A stretch of 64,000 nucleotides of DNA from Opitutia bacterium ISCC 52 (GTDB lineage: Bacteria; Verrucomicrobiota; Verrucomicrobiia; Opitutales; UBA2995): NCBI GenBank assembly GCA_014529675.2, contig CP076040.1, forward strand, positions 558,001 to 622,000, given 5' to 3'. The translations under genes and the position numbers were made by a program. The notes beneath the pieces were generated by a model. The model was not told the DNA's origin. It did not search any database and saw nothing but the letters and a program-made list of their open reading frames with translations. Positions 45,391 to 55,125 of the stretch are shown in pieces (the stretch's first letter is position 1; each line of letters begins with the position of its first letter).

Positions 45391-48303
45391 ATGAGAGGAA
45401 AATTTTTAATCTACCCTGTATTATTGAGTGCCTTTGCCGCCGCGTCATCGGCTGCGGAGAACTCCGTCAATTTCAACCGTGACATTCGTCCGATCCTATC
45501 GAACAAATGTTTCCACTGTCATGGGCCTGACGAGGAGGATCGGGAGGAGGAATTGCGAATGGATATTGCCGATGGGCCGCTTGGTGCCCTCACTCCGCGG
45601 GATGACTATTTTATTATCAAACCAGGAGAGCCGGAAGAAAGTGAACTTTGGTGGCGCATCATTGAAGAGTATGAAGATGAACGCATGCCCCCTGCCGGTT
45701 CTCACAAAGAGCCTCTCACAGAGCAGGAAATTGCACTCTTCAAGCAATGGATCCTTGAAGGCGGAGAATATCAGGATTACTGGGCGTTTATACCGCCGGA
45801 AAAAGCGAAGCTAGCGAAGGTCAAAAACAAGAAATATGCCTCCCACGAGATCGATCAAATCGTAATGGCCTCCCTGGAGGCACAGGGACTGGAACCAAAC
45901 CCTGAAGCTGACAAACGAACCCTCATTCGACGGGCTACTTTTGACTTAACGGGGCTGCCTCCGACGCTCGATGAGATTGATGAATTCTTAAATGACAAAA
46001 GTCGAGATGCATACACACGATTGATTGATCGCTTGCTTAGCCGGAAGAGCTTTGGCGAGCACATGGCTCGCTATTGGGCGGACATGGTTCGCTTGGCCGA
46101 TACCAATGGTATGCACCATGACTTTGATCGTGATTTTTCGACCTACCGTGATTGGGTTATACGATCTTATAATAATAACCTGCCGTTTGATGAGTTTATA
46201 AAATATCAGTTGGCGGGTGACTTGTATGAGGATCCCACCCGAGAACAGTTAGTGGCATCTGGATTTAACCGTCTTCACCTTATCATCGACAAAGGCACCG
46301 CTTTGCCTGAGGAGAGTTTGCACAAAAATGTGGTGGATCGTGTTGAGGCCTTTGGCACTACCTTTCTTGGGCTTACCGTTCAATGCGCTCAATGCCACGA
46401 CCACAAATATGATCCCATCACTCAAAAGGATTACTACCAGCTCTATGCCTTTTTTAATAATTTTGGTGGAGCGGCTGAAACGGGCAGGGAGCCGGAACGA
46501 GGCCTTCAGCCACCCTTTATCGATTTCACGACTCCTAAACAGGAAAAGGAGCTAGCCGAGTTTGACGGGAGAGAGCGGGCACTTGATTTTGAACTCCAGG
46601 CGATCCAACGACGCCAGGGCTTGTCAGAAAAATGGCCCGCTAAATTTAACAAGGTCTCAGTGCCATGGATATGGAGCGAACCCGAGGTGCAATCCAAACG
46701 GGTTGAGTTTAAAACAACCTTAGATTTGGCGGAGATACCGGGAACTGCCATGGCGCGATTTGTTGCTCTACCGGAAACTTCCAGGAGAGGTGCATTTACG
46801 GGGATCGTACTCAGAAAGGATCTGGAGAATGCCGAGGCGACTGCTTCTTATGACTCCGAGGCTGAAGTGTTTGTCAATGGCGTCTCTCTGGGTAAAGCAC
46901 TCACATTGAATGATGGAGTAGCTGCCGACGTGAGTAGCATCCTTCAACCGGGGGCCAACTTGATTACCGCGAGTGTGGCAGGGAAAGCCGGTTTTGCCTT
47001 CATTTTGGAATACACCATTGGAGGCGAAACACTTACCTTCACCACCAGCCCTGATTGGATGGTGGGGAGTGACGAAAGTGCTTCCTGGATGTCATCCGTT
47101 GAAGTGCATGACCCCGACCATGAAAGTGCCTGGACCACAAAAGTGCGATCGAAGGAAGTGCTGAAGATCCAAAAGCAGCTCGCTGATTTGAAGGCCAATC
47201 GAACCGCTTATTACCATACCATACCCGGGGCGATGATCATGTCCGAAATGGATCCTCCTCGTCTCACTACTATGTTGATCGGTGGGGCCTATGACGCACC
47301 CGATGCTCCGGTGGAACGTAACACACCTGCTTTTCTACCGCCCATGGAAAAGAAAGAGGGCATGTACACCCGCATGGATCTGGCTGAATGGCTTGTCTCC
47401 CCGAATCACCCACTGACTGCTCGGGTAGTGGTTAACCGGTTTTGGCAGCAACTATTTGGAGTGGGTTTGGTTAAAACGTCAGAGGACTTTGGTGCTCAGG
47501 GAGAATGGCCCAGTCACCCGGATCTGTTGGATGAGTTGGCAGTCTCCTTTATAGAATCGGGGTGGAATGTGAAGCAGCTGTTTCGTTCGATTGTCCTTTC
47601 CAATACTTACAAACAAAGCTCGGACGCCGACACTACGGCTTACACGAAGGATCCTGAAAACCGACAATTGGCCCGTGGATCTCGCTATCGATTGGATGCT
47701 GAAGTGATACGCGATCAGATTCTGGCCGTCAGCGGCCAGCTCAACACTTCCATGTATGGCAAAAGTGTAAAACCACCCCAGCCAGATGGATTATGGGCCA
47801 TGGTAAACATGGTCGCAAACAGACCTTATATTCCAGACGACGATGATAATATCTATCGTCGAAGCCTTTACACTTTTTGGAGGCGAGCCATGCCTCCACC
47901 GCAAATGACGATCATGAATGCTCCTTCTCGTGAGTATTGTTTGCCAAGAAGGGAACGCACCAACACGCCTCTTCAAGCTCTGCTCATGATGAATGAGGAA
48001 GAGTACTTCAAAGCAGCCAAGTCTAGTGCGATGCTGACACTGGAGGAGACGGATGATCTCGAAACAGGGTTAAGCCTGACCTACGAAAAAATCACCTCGC
48101 ATCTACCCTCAGACGATCGACTCAAACTGATGAAGGAAACCTTCGCAGAGTTTATCGAAATTTACGAAAACGACCGGGCATTGACCGAGTCACTTACGCC
48201 GGAGTTAAAAGGATCAGCATTTGATAAGCGAGTGGAGCTCGCGGCGTGGACTATGATGACTCACAGTCTGCTCAATCTAGAACTTGCAAAAGTAAGAAGA
48301 TAA
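45391..48303 (+). CDS. PSCyt1-DUF1549-DUF1553 exported cytochrome protein
   Basis: A large (970-aa) exported protein of the PVC-specific type. A signal peptide (1-22) is followed by a planctomycete cytochrome-c-like region with C40-F-H-C43-H44 (NFNRDIRPILSNKCFHCHG), the DUF1549 domain (about 155-360) with a second CxxCH (C332 AQ CH) in QCAQCHDHKYDP, a beta-rich spacer (about 420-560) and DUF1553 (about 640-930). Such proteins are common near sulfatases and may be involved in redox-linked polysaccharide metabolism, but their role is unproven. Paired with DUF1501, 2 bp downstream. Confidence 0.9.
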   Translation: MRGKFLIYPVLLSAFAAASSAAENSVNFNRDIRPILSNKCFHCHGPDEEDREEELRMDIADGPLGALTPRDDYFIIKPGEPEESELWWRIIEEYEDERMPPAGSHKEPLTEQEIALFKQWILEGGEYQDYWAFIPPEKAKLAKVKNKKYASHEIDQIVMASLEAQGLEPNPEADKRTLIRRATFDLTGLPPTLDEIDEFLNDKSRDAYTRLIDRLLSRKSFGEHMARYWADMVRLADTNGMHHDFDRDFSTYRDWVIRSYNNNLPFDEFIKYQLAGDLYEDPTREQLVASGFNRLHLIIDKGTALPEESLHKNVVDRVEAFGTTFLGLTVQCAQCHDHKYDPITQKDYYQLYAFFNNFGGAAETGREPERGLQPPFIDFTTPKQEKELAEFDGRERALDFELQAIQRRQGLSEKWPAKFNKVSVPWIWSEPEVQSKRVEFKTTLDLAEIPGTAMARFVALPETSRRGAFTGIVLRKDLENAEATASYDSEAEVFVNGVSLGKALTLNDGVAADVSSILQPGANLITASVAGKAGFAFILEYTIGGETLTFTTSPDWMVGSDESASWMSSVEVHDPDHESAWTTKVRSKEVLKIQKQLADLKANRTAYYHTIPGAMIMSEMDPPRLTTMLIGGAYDAPDAPVERNTPAFLPPMEKKEGMYTRMDLAEWLVSPNHPLTARVVVNRFWQQLFGVGLVKTSEDFGAQGEWPSHPDLLDELAVSFIESGWNVKQLFRSIVLSNTYKQSSDADTTAYTKDPENRQLARGSRYRLDAEVIRDQILAVSGQLNTSMYGKSVKPPQPDGLWAMVNMVANRPYIPDDDDNIYRRSLYTFWRRAMPPPQMTIMNAPSREYCLPRRERTNTPLQALLMMNEEEYFKAAKSSAMLTLEETDDLETGLSLTYEKITSHLPSDDRLKLMKETFAEFIEIYENDRALTESLTPELKGSAFDKRVELAAWTMMTHSLLNLELAKVRR

Positions 48304-48305
48304 CC

Positions 48306-49745
48306 ATGGATCAATTTCAATCATTCTGTGACCAACTCAATCGCCGCCAATTTATCAAGCGTGCATCCATTGGATTAGGGGTCGCTACTCTCGGTGGGTC
48401 GATGAAACCTCTGGTCGCTTCCGTGCAGCCAGGTCTGCATCATCCAGCGAAGGCCAAGCGGGTCATTTTTCTTTTTATGGCTGGAGCACCTAGCCAGCTC
48501 GACTTGTTCGATTATAAGCCCGACCTCGAAAAATTACACGGCCAAGAATTGCCCAAGGAGATTAGTAATGGTCAGCGGGTGACGACGATGACGCGTGGCA
48601 AAAAGCAGGAGATTTGTGCCTCCATCTTCAAGTTCGCACCTCAAGGACAAAGCGGATTGATGATGAGTGAGTTGCTTCCGCATTTGTCCAAGCACGCGGA
48701 TGATATCTGCATGATCAAATCGACGCACACCGAGGCGATCAATCACGACCCGGCCAAAACATTTTTCTGCACCGGCTCGGAAATGCCTGGTCGGGCGAGT
48801 ATGGGATCCTGGTTAAGTTATGGCCTTGGGTCTTTGAACCGTGATCTCCCGGATTTTGTGATTTTATCTTCGGCCTTTTGGTCTGGAAAAACAAACGTGC
48901 AGGCGCTTTACAGCCGCTTATGGGGAACTGGGTTCCTGCCTGGCAAACACCAAGGTATTGCCTTCCAATCGGTGGGGGATCCGGTCTTATTTCTTTCTAA
49001 CCCCAAGGGGGTCGATCGTAAGGCGCGCAACAAAATGCTCGATTTTGTTGGCAAGGTAAATGCCGAGCAGAAACTGGTTACTGGAGATCCGGAAATTCAG
49101 ACATCGATTGCCCAGCAGGAAATGGCTTTTCGCATGCAGGCTTCAGTTCCGGAGCTTACTGATTTGAGTCAGGAAAGCGAGGCGACCATGGACTTATACG
49201 GACCTGAAGTGACTCAGTCGGGATCCTTCGCTCGCAATTGTTTGCTAGCGCGTAGAATGGCTGAAAGAGACGTCCGCTTTGTTCAGCTTTTCCATCGTGG
49301 ATGGGATCACCATCGACAGCTGCCATTGCACATGCGAGGGCAGGCAAGGGATGTAGATCAACCCATTTCAGGACTGTTAACTGATCTCAAACAGCGTGGG
49401 CTGCTTGATGATACGCTAGTCGTTTTCGCCGGTGAATTTGGTCGAACCACCTATGCGCAAAACCTGACCGTTGGAGACCGTGAAAACTACGGACGCGATC
49501 ACCACCCCAGCTGTTTCACAACCTGGATGGCCGGTGGCGGAATCAAAGGAGGTATCAGCTACGGCGAGACGGACGATTTCTGTTACAATGTCGCTCGCGA
49601 CCCAGTGCATGTTCGAGACCTGCATGCCACCATGTTTCATCAACTGGGTATTGATCACAACAAACTTATCTTCCCGCACCAAGGACTTGATCAAAAGCTG
49701 ACCGGCGTCGAACCCGCGCATGTCGTGAAGGATATTATCGCCTAG
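48306..49745 (+). CDS. DUF1501 protein, Tat-exported
   Basis: A 479-aa protein of the DUF1501 family with a Tat signal (NRRQFIKRASIGLGVATLGG, about 12-31). The core has HTEAINHDPA and FAGEFGRTTYAQ, and HHPSCFTTWMAGGGIKGG, which match the family and its alkaline-phosphatase-like metal site. It begins 2 bp after the stop of the DUF1553 gene; the start chosen at 48306 places the Tat motif correctly, while an in-frame ATG at 48252-48257 would overlap the previous gene. These pairs are a PVC hallmark. Confidence 0.9.
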   Translation: MDQFQSFCDQLNRRQFIKRASIGLGVATLGGSMKPLVASVQPGLHHPAKAKRVIFLFMAGAPSQLDLFDYKPDLEKLHGQELPKEISNGQRVTTMTRGKKQEICASIFKFAPQGQSGLMMSELLPHLSKHADDICMIKSTHTEAINHDPAKTFFCTGSEMPGRASMGSWLSYGLGSLNRDLPDFVILSSAFWSGKTNVQALYSRLWGTGFLPGKHQGIAFQSVGDPVLFLSNPKGVDRKARNKMLDFVGKVNAEQKLVTGDPEIQTSIAQQEMAFRMQASVPELTDLSQESEATMDLYGPEVTQSGSFARNCLLARRMAERDVRFVQLFHRGWDHHRQLPLHMRGQARDVDQPISGLLTDLKQRGLLDDTLVVFAGEFGRTTYAQNLTVGDRENYGRDHHPSCFTTWMAGGGIKGGISYGETDDFCYNVARDPVHVRDLHATMFHQLGIDHNKLIFPHQGLDQKLTGVEPAHVVKDIIA

Positions 49746-49756
49746 TCGACAAGGTA

Positions 49757-51070
49757 CTAAATTTTCCAAAATTTTCTAGGCTTCGGGCCTGACATCCAGT
49801 AGGTGGCCTCTTCGTCACCGATGATCTTTCCCTGTTTAGGATCGATTTTTAAGTCACGGTTAATTTTGAGAGCAATGTTGCCATAGTGCATGACCTCGGT
49901 GAGTTGCGCAGAATAAGCGAAATGGGATCTAGGTTTCTCCTCTCCCTTGATAGATCGCAACCAGTTGTCGTAATGACTACTTCTAGGCTCCACCTTGGGA
50001 AGATTTGAAGTGAGCTCTCGTCGTGTTGTTTCTGGAAAGATACGAGGGCTTCCGGCATGTGACTTCATGACAACACTGGCTTTGGATCCGATAATCAGGG
50101 TGCCTCCGCCTTTATTCCCAAATTCAATTCCTGGGTTCATGTTTTTCGGGCGCTTGGGTCCAAAATAGTCGCCGTTGTACCAGGTGTATTTGAGGTCCTT
50201 TCCACCTTCTCTTGGAAACGAATAATTCACTTCGACGCCATTTGGGAAATTATACTTTGTCGGACCTGTGCTTCGAATCCTCACTTCACTAGGTAAACCA
50301 AGATTTAGTGCGTAGTAGGGCGCATCCATATTGTGGCAGGCCCAATCACCCAGAGAACCGTGCCCAAAATCGAACCACCAACGCCAGGAGCCAGGAAGGT
50401 ATTCACTATTGTAAGGGACTTCTTCTGCAGCTCCTAACCAGAGGTTCCAGTCGAGGGTATCTGGTACTCGCTCAGCAGGAGGCCGCTGAGTCCAGATTCT
50501 TCGGTCTCGTCCGGGATTCCAGGACACCAATTCCTCAATGTCCCCAAGGATTCCAGTATCTATCCAAGTCTTAAGTTGTTGAATACCTATACCCGAATGG
50601 CCTTGATTTCCCATTTGGCACGCGAGCCCGGTTTCTTTTTCCAGAGCTGCCAATTCACGGCATTGTTCAATGCTGTGGGCTAGAGGTTTCTCAAGGTAGA
50701 TAGGTTTGCCCATTTTCATGCACCACTTGGCAGGGTAGTGGTGCATGTGATCGGGAGTGGAAATAACCACCGCATCGATGTCCTTGTCGTGTCGGTCCAG
50801 CAGCTTCCGAAAATCTTTAAACCGCGGGACGTTTGGATGATTCTTAAAGCTCTCAGCAGCTTTAACCTCATCGACGTCGGCAAAGGCGGCAAAGTTTACC
50901 AATTCATCATTTTGCAATGTACGGATGGCGTGTGCACCTTTGCCACCGGCTCCGATGAAGGCGAGGTTGATACGTTCATTCGGGCTCCTCGCCTTGAGTA
51001 TGTGGAAGGGGTGCGCCGCGACCAGTGTCGCCGCCGCTGTGGATCGAGTAACAAACGTTCGTCTATTCAT
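49757..51070 (-). CDS. Gfo/Idh/MocA family oxidoreductase, Tat-exported
   Basis: A 437-aa NAD(P)-dependent dehydrogenase. A Tat signal (NRRTFVTRSTAAATLVAA) precedes the Rossmann fold with FIGAGGKGAHAIRTL; the EKPLAHS motif (about 127-133) follows and a typical C-terminal domain with WWFDFGHGSLGDWACHNMD. It would act on sugars or inositols outside the cytoplasm. Start chosen at ATG 51070 to place the Tat motif near the N-terminus; 24 bp from the gene upstream, so likely in the same transcript. Confidence 0.88.
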   Translation of the reverse strand: MNRRTFVTRSTAAATLVAAHPFHILKARSPNERINLAFIGAGGKGAHAIRTLQNDELVNFAAFADVDEVKAAESFKNHPNVPRFKDFRKLLDRHDKDIDAVVISTPDHMHHYPAKWCMKMGKPIYLEKPLAHSIEQCRELAALEKETGLACQMGNQGHSGIGIQQLKTWIDTGILGDIEELVSWNPGRDRRIWTQRPPAERVPDTLDWNLWLGAAEEVPYNSEYLPGSWRWWFDFGHGSLGDWACHNMDAPYYALNLGLPSEVRIRSTGPTKYNFPNGVEVNYSFPREGGKDLKYTWYNGDYFGPKRPKNMNPGIEFGNKGGGTLIIGSKASVVMKSHAGSPRIFPETTRRELTSNLPKVEPRSSHYDNWLRSIKGEEKPRSHFAYSAQLTEVMHYGNIALKINRDLKIDPKQGKIIGDEEATYWMSGPKPRKFWKI

Positions 51071-51094
51071 GGTTTGGCCTCTGTTCGGAATCAT

Positions 51095-52426
51095 TTAACG
51101 AATATTGAAGGAGTAGAGTTGAGCATTTCGAAGGGTGGATTGGATCCGCAAGGGATTAGATGAAAGTGCTTCTATATTTCTACCCTTAAACGCGACAGGT
51201 ATTTCTGTCGAATCGATTTCATAGATCTTAGATTCGAATCCTTCAATCGCTTTGCCCTTGGAATCCAATAATTGAATACGTATTTCCCCGAAGGCTATAT
51301 TTCCGTTTATAAACAACTGGGATCCATTGAAATGAAAGAGTTTGTTAATCAGTGTTCCTCCGTCGTAGCTCGCTTCCACCGATACAAATCGATCCATTAA
51401 AGTAGAAGCGCGACCGATGCTTCCTTTCGGTGTGCCCTCATCTGTTATCGAAGTGGGGCGGTGGCGATAATTTCTGCCACCGTAGTAGAAGTGGAGCATT
51501 TTGTCTTCTTCGATAGGGGGACCCGACATGGGATGAATCATGAAACGGTCCCACGATCCCACTTCACCCAAGCCTATGATAGGTTCTCTGAAGGGGCGTT
51601 CGAAATGGATGCCGTCGCGGCTAATCGCTAATTGGATATCGATGGTACCTATGCCAGGTTTACTGATATACCTTTGAGCAAAGCCCAAATAGATCCCTTG
51701 GTAGGGAATAACATTCATCGAATACATCATCGTGCTAACCGGGTCATTTAGATCGGGTCCCAAAACAAAATTAGCAGTGGTCCATTCGAGAAAGTCTGGA
51801 CTGGTGGAGCGAATAACCGACCGTCCATTATAATGCTCTTCGAACCAGGGGTGATGTCCCCAAGCTTCTTTGATTTCTGGTTGAACGTATAGGGTACGGC
51901 CATAAATGACGAACGAATGATCGCGCTTCGGATCAACGAGAACGTGGCTGATATCGACAATATCATCCGAAGCAAAATCTCGGACTTTCGTCCAGTGAAG
52001 CCCGTCCGGACTAAAGGCGATTCCCAGTCCTCGACGAGTGCCTGGATGGGAGGATGTCTCGTCTTGTGGCAGGTCTCGTTGAATCGAAAGGAAAGCTAGT
52101 TTGTATCTGCGATCCGGATTGGATTCTCGAAGATCTTTTACTACGCAGTAGGCTTGGTACATGTAGCCCATTTTGTAGGCCGGGATAACAAGATTGGTCT
52201 TCTTGCCCTCTCGAATGACGATATCGAGCTCCGGTTTGGTCCAATTTAATCCGTCGGTACTCGTAGCGCATGCGAGCCCTTTTGCTTTGGGCTGGATATC
52301 GGTTGTGTACCACATCTTGTAGATGTTTTCTTCCTTATCGAAGATCACCGAACCTTGTGGCACTGCCATCCGAGCCTCCCAGGGTTGGTCCGCTACTACC
52401 AATGGATTCTTGGTTTCCTTATTCAA
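51095..52426 (-). CDS. Five-bladed-propeller, glycosidase-like protein (downstream ORF of an interrupted gene)
   Basis: The open frame covers 443 codons from TTG 52426. The repeats DKEENIYKMWYTTD, GLACATSTDGLNWTKP and IVSPDGLHWTK-type segments point to a GH32/GH43-like five-bladed beta-propeller; no canonical catalytic triad could be assigned by eye. The protein seems N-terminally cut: the same frame continues upstream (HPL, NKE) to a TAA at 52469 and beyond it to a signal peptide. Whether the remaining ORF is translated is unclear. It precedes the Gfo gene by 24 bp. Confidence 0.6.
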   Translation of the reverse strand: MNKETKNPLVVADQPWEARMAVPQGSVIFDKEENIYKMWYTTDIQPKAKGLACATSTDGLNWTKPELDIVIREGKKTNLVIPAYKMGYMYQAYCVVKDLRESNPDRRYKLAFLSIQRDLPQDETSSHPGTRRGLGIAFSPDGLHWTKVRDFASDDIVDISHVLVDPKRDHSFVIYGRTLYVQPEIKEAWGHHPWFEEHYNGRSVIRSTSPDFLEWTTANFVLGPDLNDPVSTMMYSMNVIPYQGIYLGFAQRYISKPGIGTIDIQLAISRDGIHFERPFREPIIGLGEVGSWDRFMIHPMSGPPIEEDKMLHFYYGGRNYRHRPTSITDEGTPKGSIGRASTLMDRFVSVEASYDGGTLINKLFHFNGSQLFINGNIAFGEIRIQLLDSKGKAIEGFESKIYEIDSTEIPVAFKGRNIEALSSNPLRIQSTLRNAQLYSFNIR

Positions 52427-52468
52427 GGGATGCAGTCGCCTGCTAATGTTGTCTGTTGATTCGATTAT

Positions 52469-52615
52469 TTAATCGTCGATGAACAGCTGTCGGTCTTGAC
52501 CAATAGAGATGATGTCATTCTCCAAAGCTCCACTCATTGTAAGTAGAGAGCTCACGAATACCAAGAGAGCCCACAAAAAAGTAGCACAGGGTAGATGGCA
52601 GAAACTGATTCTCAT
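52469..52615 (-). pseudogene. Signal peptide-bearing 5' fragment of the propeller gene, cut by an in-frame TAA
   Basis: Reading the minus strand from ATG 52615, 48 codons encode a typical signal peptide (RISFCHLPC, then LWALLVFVSSLLT) and then GQDRQLFIDD. The next codon is TAA (52469-52471), after which the frame continues without any shift as IIESTDNISRRLHPL into the downstream ORF. LFIDD followed by xIE is the expected start of such secreted proteins, so a single base change (for example TTA to TAA) would explain the break. Alternatives are a sequencing error or readthrough. Confidence 0.7.
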
Positions 52616-52792
52616 GGGGAATAGGGTCCGCTCATTGGAACTGAGATTGTGCGAGGGAGCAAGCTGTCTTCCAGGTTTTAGTCGATCCAGTTGGTTCTTT
52701 CCAAACGGTCTTTGATCATTCCATCCTCAATTCATGATTCGGTTACCCCAGCTCATTCCTTGTGGATATAAAGGCCTGCTCGTTTACGAATG
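52616..52792. other. Gap upstream of the interrupted propeller gene
   Basis: A 177-bp gap between the NamZ-fusion stop and the 52615 ATG on the minus strand. The minus frame upstream of the ATG is still open, but encodes no recognisable sequence. I see no terminator, so the gap may carry a promoter for the 51-52 kb genes. Confidence 0.3.
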
Positions 52793-55114
52793 CTAATAAA
52801 TGAGAAACGGTTTTCGCCTTTCCTTGAAGGAATGAATTTCGTTTTGCCAGCTGGGAGTTATTGAGCTTGGGGCTACTCCCTTACGGATTTGTCGAATGAC
52901 TTCCGGGTGCTTCAGCAAGCGATTAAACGTGCCAATTTCAAAATCAGGTGCATAAAGTCGATGGAGAGTATGTGCTATGTGGATACCGAGATCTACGATG
53001 GGACATGCTTGGCGGTCCGTGAGTATGATGTTTACGCCCTTACACAATTCGCCAACGAACTTACTTGAGTGAGGAGTAAACTGGATGGGAATAAAACGTA
53101 CTCCTTCAACGTTTAGTCGGTTCAACTCCTCAGCCAGCTCCAGATGATCGATGTAAGGGGCTCCAATGATTTCGAAGGGTGTGTCTGTGCCTCGACCGAC
53201 AGATAGCGCTGTTGTTTCAAGCAGTCCAATGCCTGGGTAGAGGAGCGCCTGGGTGAGGTTGCGCATGTTGGGTGAGGGATTGATCCAGGGAAGTCCTGTT
53301 TCATCAAAAAGCATTTCACGTCGCCAGCCTTCAACCTGAATGATCGTCAGGTCTAGAGATAAACCATTTTCTGATTTAATCATCTGAGCGAGCTCGCCGA
53401 CTGTCATCCCATGACGAATGGGGATATCGTGGTAGGCAATGAATTCAGACTCACTACGGCGAAGAGGTCCATCGACAGTGATCCCATCGATCGGATTTAC
53501 GCGATCCAGTAAAAAGAACTTCTTACCATTCTCAGCGGCAGCTTCCATGGCTAAGCCCATGGTCGAAATGTAGGTATAAAAGCGGCAGCCGATGTCCTGG
53601 ATATCAAACACGAGTGCATCTAGTTCTTTCAAAGAATCGGGCAGTGGCTTTCGTGTATTCCCATAGAGGCTCTGAATGGTAAGTCCCGTTTTCTCGTCAA
53701 GGCTGTCGTTTACTTTTTCGTCCAGTTCACCGCGGATGCCGTGTTCGGGGCTAAATAACGCTACGAGGTCGGTTGCTTCACTTTCGTTCAATAAATCTAT
53801 GGTGGATACTCCTTTTCGGTTCTTGCCTGTGTGATTGGTAATTAAGCCGACTCGCAAGCCCGCAAGTTGGGAGAAGCTTTTGGTTTCGAGGACATCGATT
53901 CCGTTGCGAACTTTGGTGAGCACTTTTTGGGGTGAGATGAAATCGTAGTCGTGAATCGCCTCTGCAGCTAGAGTCCCCAGTACTCGTCTGAGTCCCAGAA
54001 CATCACCGGTACCGTCAGGATGCACCCGATTGCTCATGAATATCACGAAGGACTCAGAGTAGGGATCGATCCATATGCTCGGGCCGGTAAAGCCAGTGTG
54101 CCCGAAACCACCTAGTGGAAATAGATCACCACGCTGCTTGGAGTAGCTGGTATCCATGTCCCAACCAAGACCGCGCCAGTCGTCGATGCGGGCTGGAGAT
54201 TGGACCGAGGTCATGAGTTTTACGGTTTCTGGCTTTAGAAAGTGGAGGCCTTTGAGTTCTCCTTGATTTAAAATCATTCGCGCAAATCGTGCCAAGTCAG
54301 CAGCCGTGGTAAACATGCCTGCATGACCATGGACCCCGCCCGTTCTTCGGCAGATGGGATTGTTGGCGATGCCTTGTAGCATCTTTCTATCCACCCATTT
54401 CGTCGCTGCAATTCTGTTCCAAGTCTCTTCAGCAGGAAGATAACCTGTATCTTTCATCCCAAGTGGTTCGAACACTTCTTCTCTTGTAAAATCCTCCAGT
54501 TTTCGGCCCGTCACTTGTTGAATGATTTCACCAAGTAGAATGAAATTGATATCACTATAAATAAAACCAGTTCCTGGCTCCTGCCTCACTTGCTCTGACT
54601 TCGCCAGCTCTATAGCAGTGTCGTAACCTTCCCAGGATTGCTTCTCGCCGTTCACCTTCACGGCTAATCCAATACCCGGCCGCAATCCTGAGCTATGGGT
54701 CATCAAATGACGAATAGTAATCGTATCCTTACCTCCATTGTTAAAATCTTCGAGGTAGTTTGTGACAGGGGCGTCCAAGAGAATCTCCCCTCGTTCAATG
54801 AGCAGCATGATGGCTGGAGTAGTGGCAACTACCTTGGTAATCGAAGCTGCGTCGTAGATGGTATCCATCTGGGTGGGGACGATTTCAGGTTCGATAGATT
54901 TATGGCCATAGGCTTTTACAAAACGGTGACCTCGATGCTCCAGCCAGAAGACTCCCCCTGGGGTTTTCTTTTCCGCTATGGCCTCTTCTATGGCAGCATC
55001 AATGGCATCCAGCTTAGTGCGATCGTAGCTTGGGACATCTATTGTCTGACATGCAGCCAGGGCAATGAGTGCAGCCGTTAAAACCAATCTAATCAATGTA
55101 GCTTGTACCCACAT
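52793..55114 (-). CDS. Serine beta-lactamase-fold hydrolase fused to NamZ (DUF1343) exo-N-acetylmuramidase
   Basis: A 773-aa lipoprotein (LIALAAC, Cys22) with two enzymes. Residues about 30-400 are a class C beta-lactamase/DD-peptidase-like domain with S91-I-T-K94 as the Ser-x-x-Lys motif and YSDINFILLGE as Tyr-x-Asn-like motif. Residues about 410-770 are DUF1343/NamZ, shown in other bacteria to remove MurNAc from peptidoglycan ends: VGLITNHTGKN, FSPEHGIRGE, DIQDIGCRFYTYISTMG and WINPSPNMRNL. It could both cleave peptides and trim glycan ends during peptidoglycan recycling. It lies 11 bp downstream of the sulfatase. Confidence 0.88.
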   Translation of the reverse strand: MWVQATLIRLVLTAALIALAACQTIDVPSYDRTKLDAIDAAIEEAIAEKKTPGGVFWLEHRGHRFVKAYGHKSIEPEIVPTQMDTIYDAASITKVVATTPAIMLLIERGEILLDAPVTNYLEDFNNGGKDTITIRHLMTHSSGLRPGIGLAVKVNGEKQSWEGYDTAIELAKSEQVRQEPGTGFIYSDINFILLGEIIQQVTGRKLEDFTREEVFEPLGMKDTGYLPAEETWNRIAATKWVDRKMLQGIANNPICRRTGGVHGHAGMFTTAADLARFARMILNQGELKGLHFLKPETVKLMTSVQSPARIDDWRGLGWDMDTSYSKQRGDLFPLGGFGHTGFTGPSIWIDPYSESFVIFMSNRVHPDGTGDVLGLRRVLGTLAAEAIHDYDFISPQKVLTKVRNGIDVLETKSFSQLAGLRVGLITNHTGKNRKGVSTIDLLNESEATDLVALFSPEHGIRGELDEKVNDSLDEKTGLTIQSLYGNTRKPLPDSLKELDALVFDIQDIGCRFYTYISTMGLAMEAAAENGKKFFLLDRVNPIDGITVDGPLRRSESEFIAYHDIPIRHGMTVGELAQMIKSENGLSLDLTIIQVEGWRREMLFDETGLPWINPSPNMRNLTQALLYPGIGLLETTALSVGRGTDTPFEIIGAPYIDHLELAEELNRLNVEGVRFIPIQFTPHSSKFVGELCKGVNIILTDRQACPIVDLGIHIAHTLHRLYAPDFEIGTFNRLLKHPEVIRQIRKGVAPSSITPSWQNEIHSFKERRKPFLIY

Positions 55115-55125
55115 ATAAAATACTA

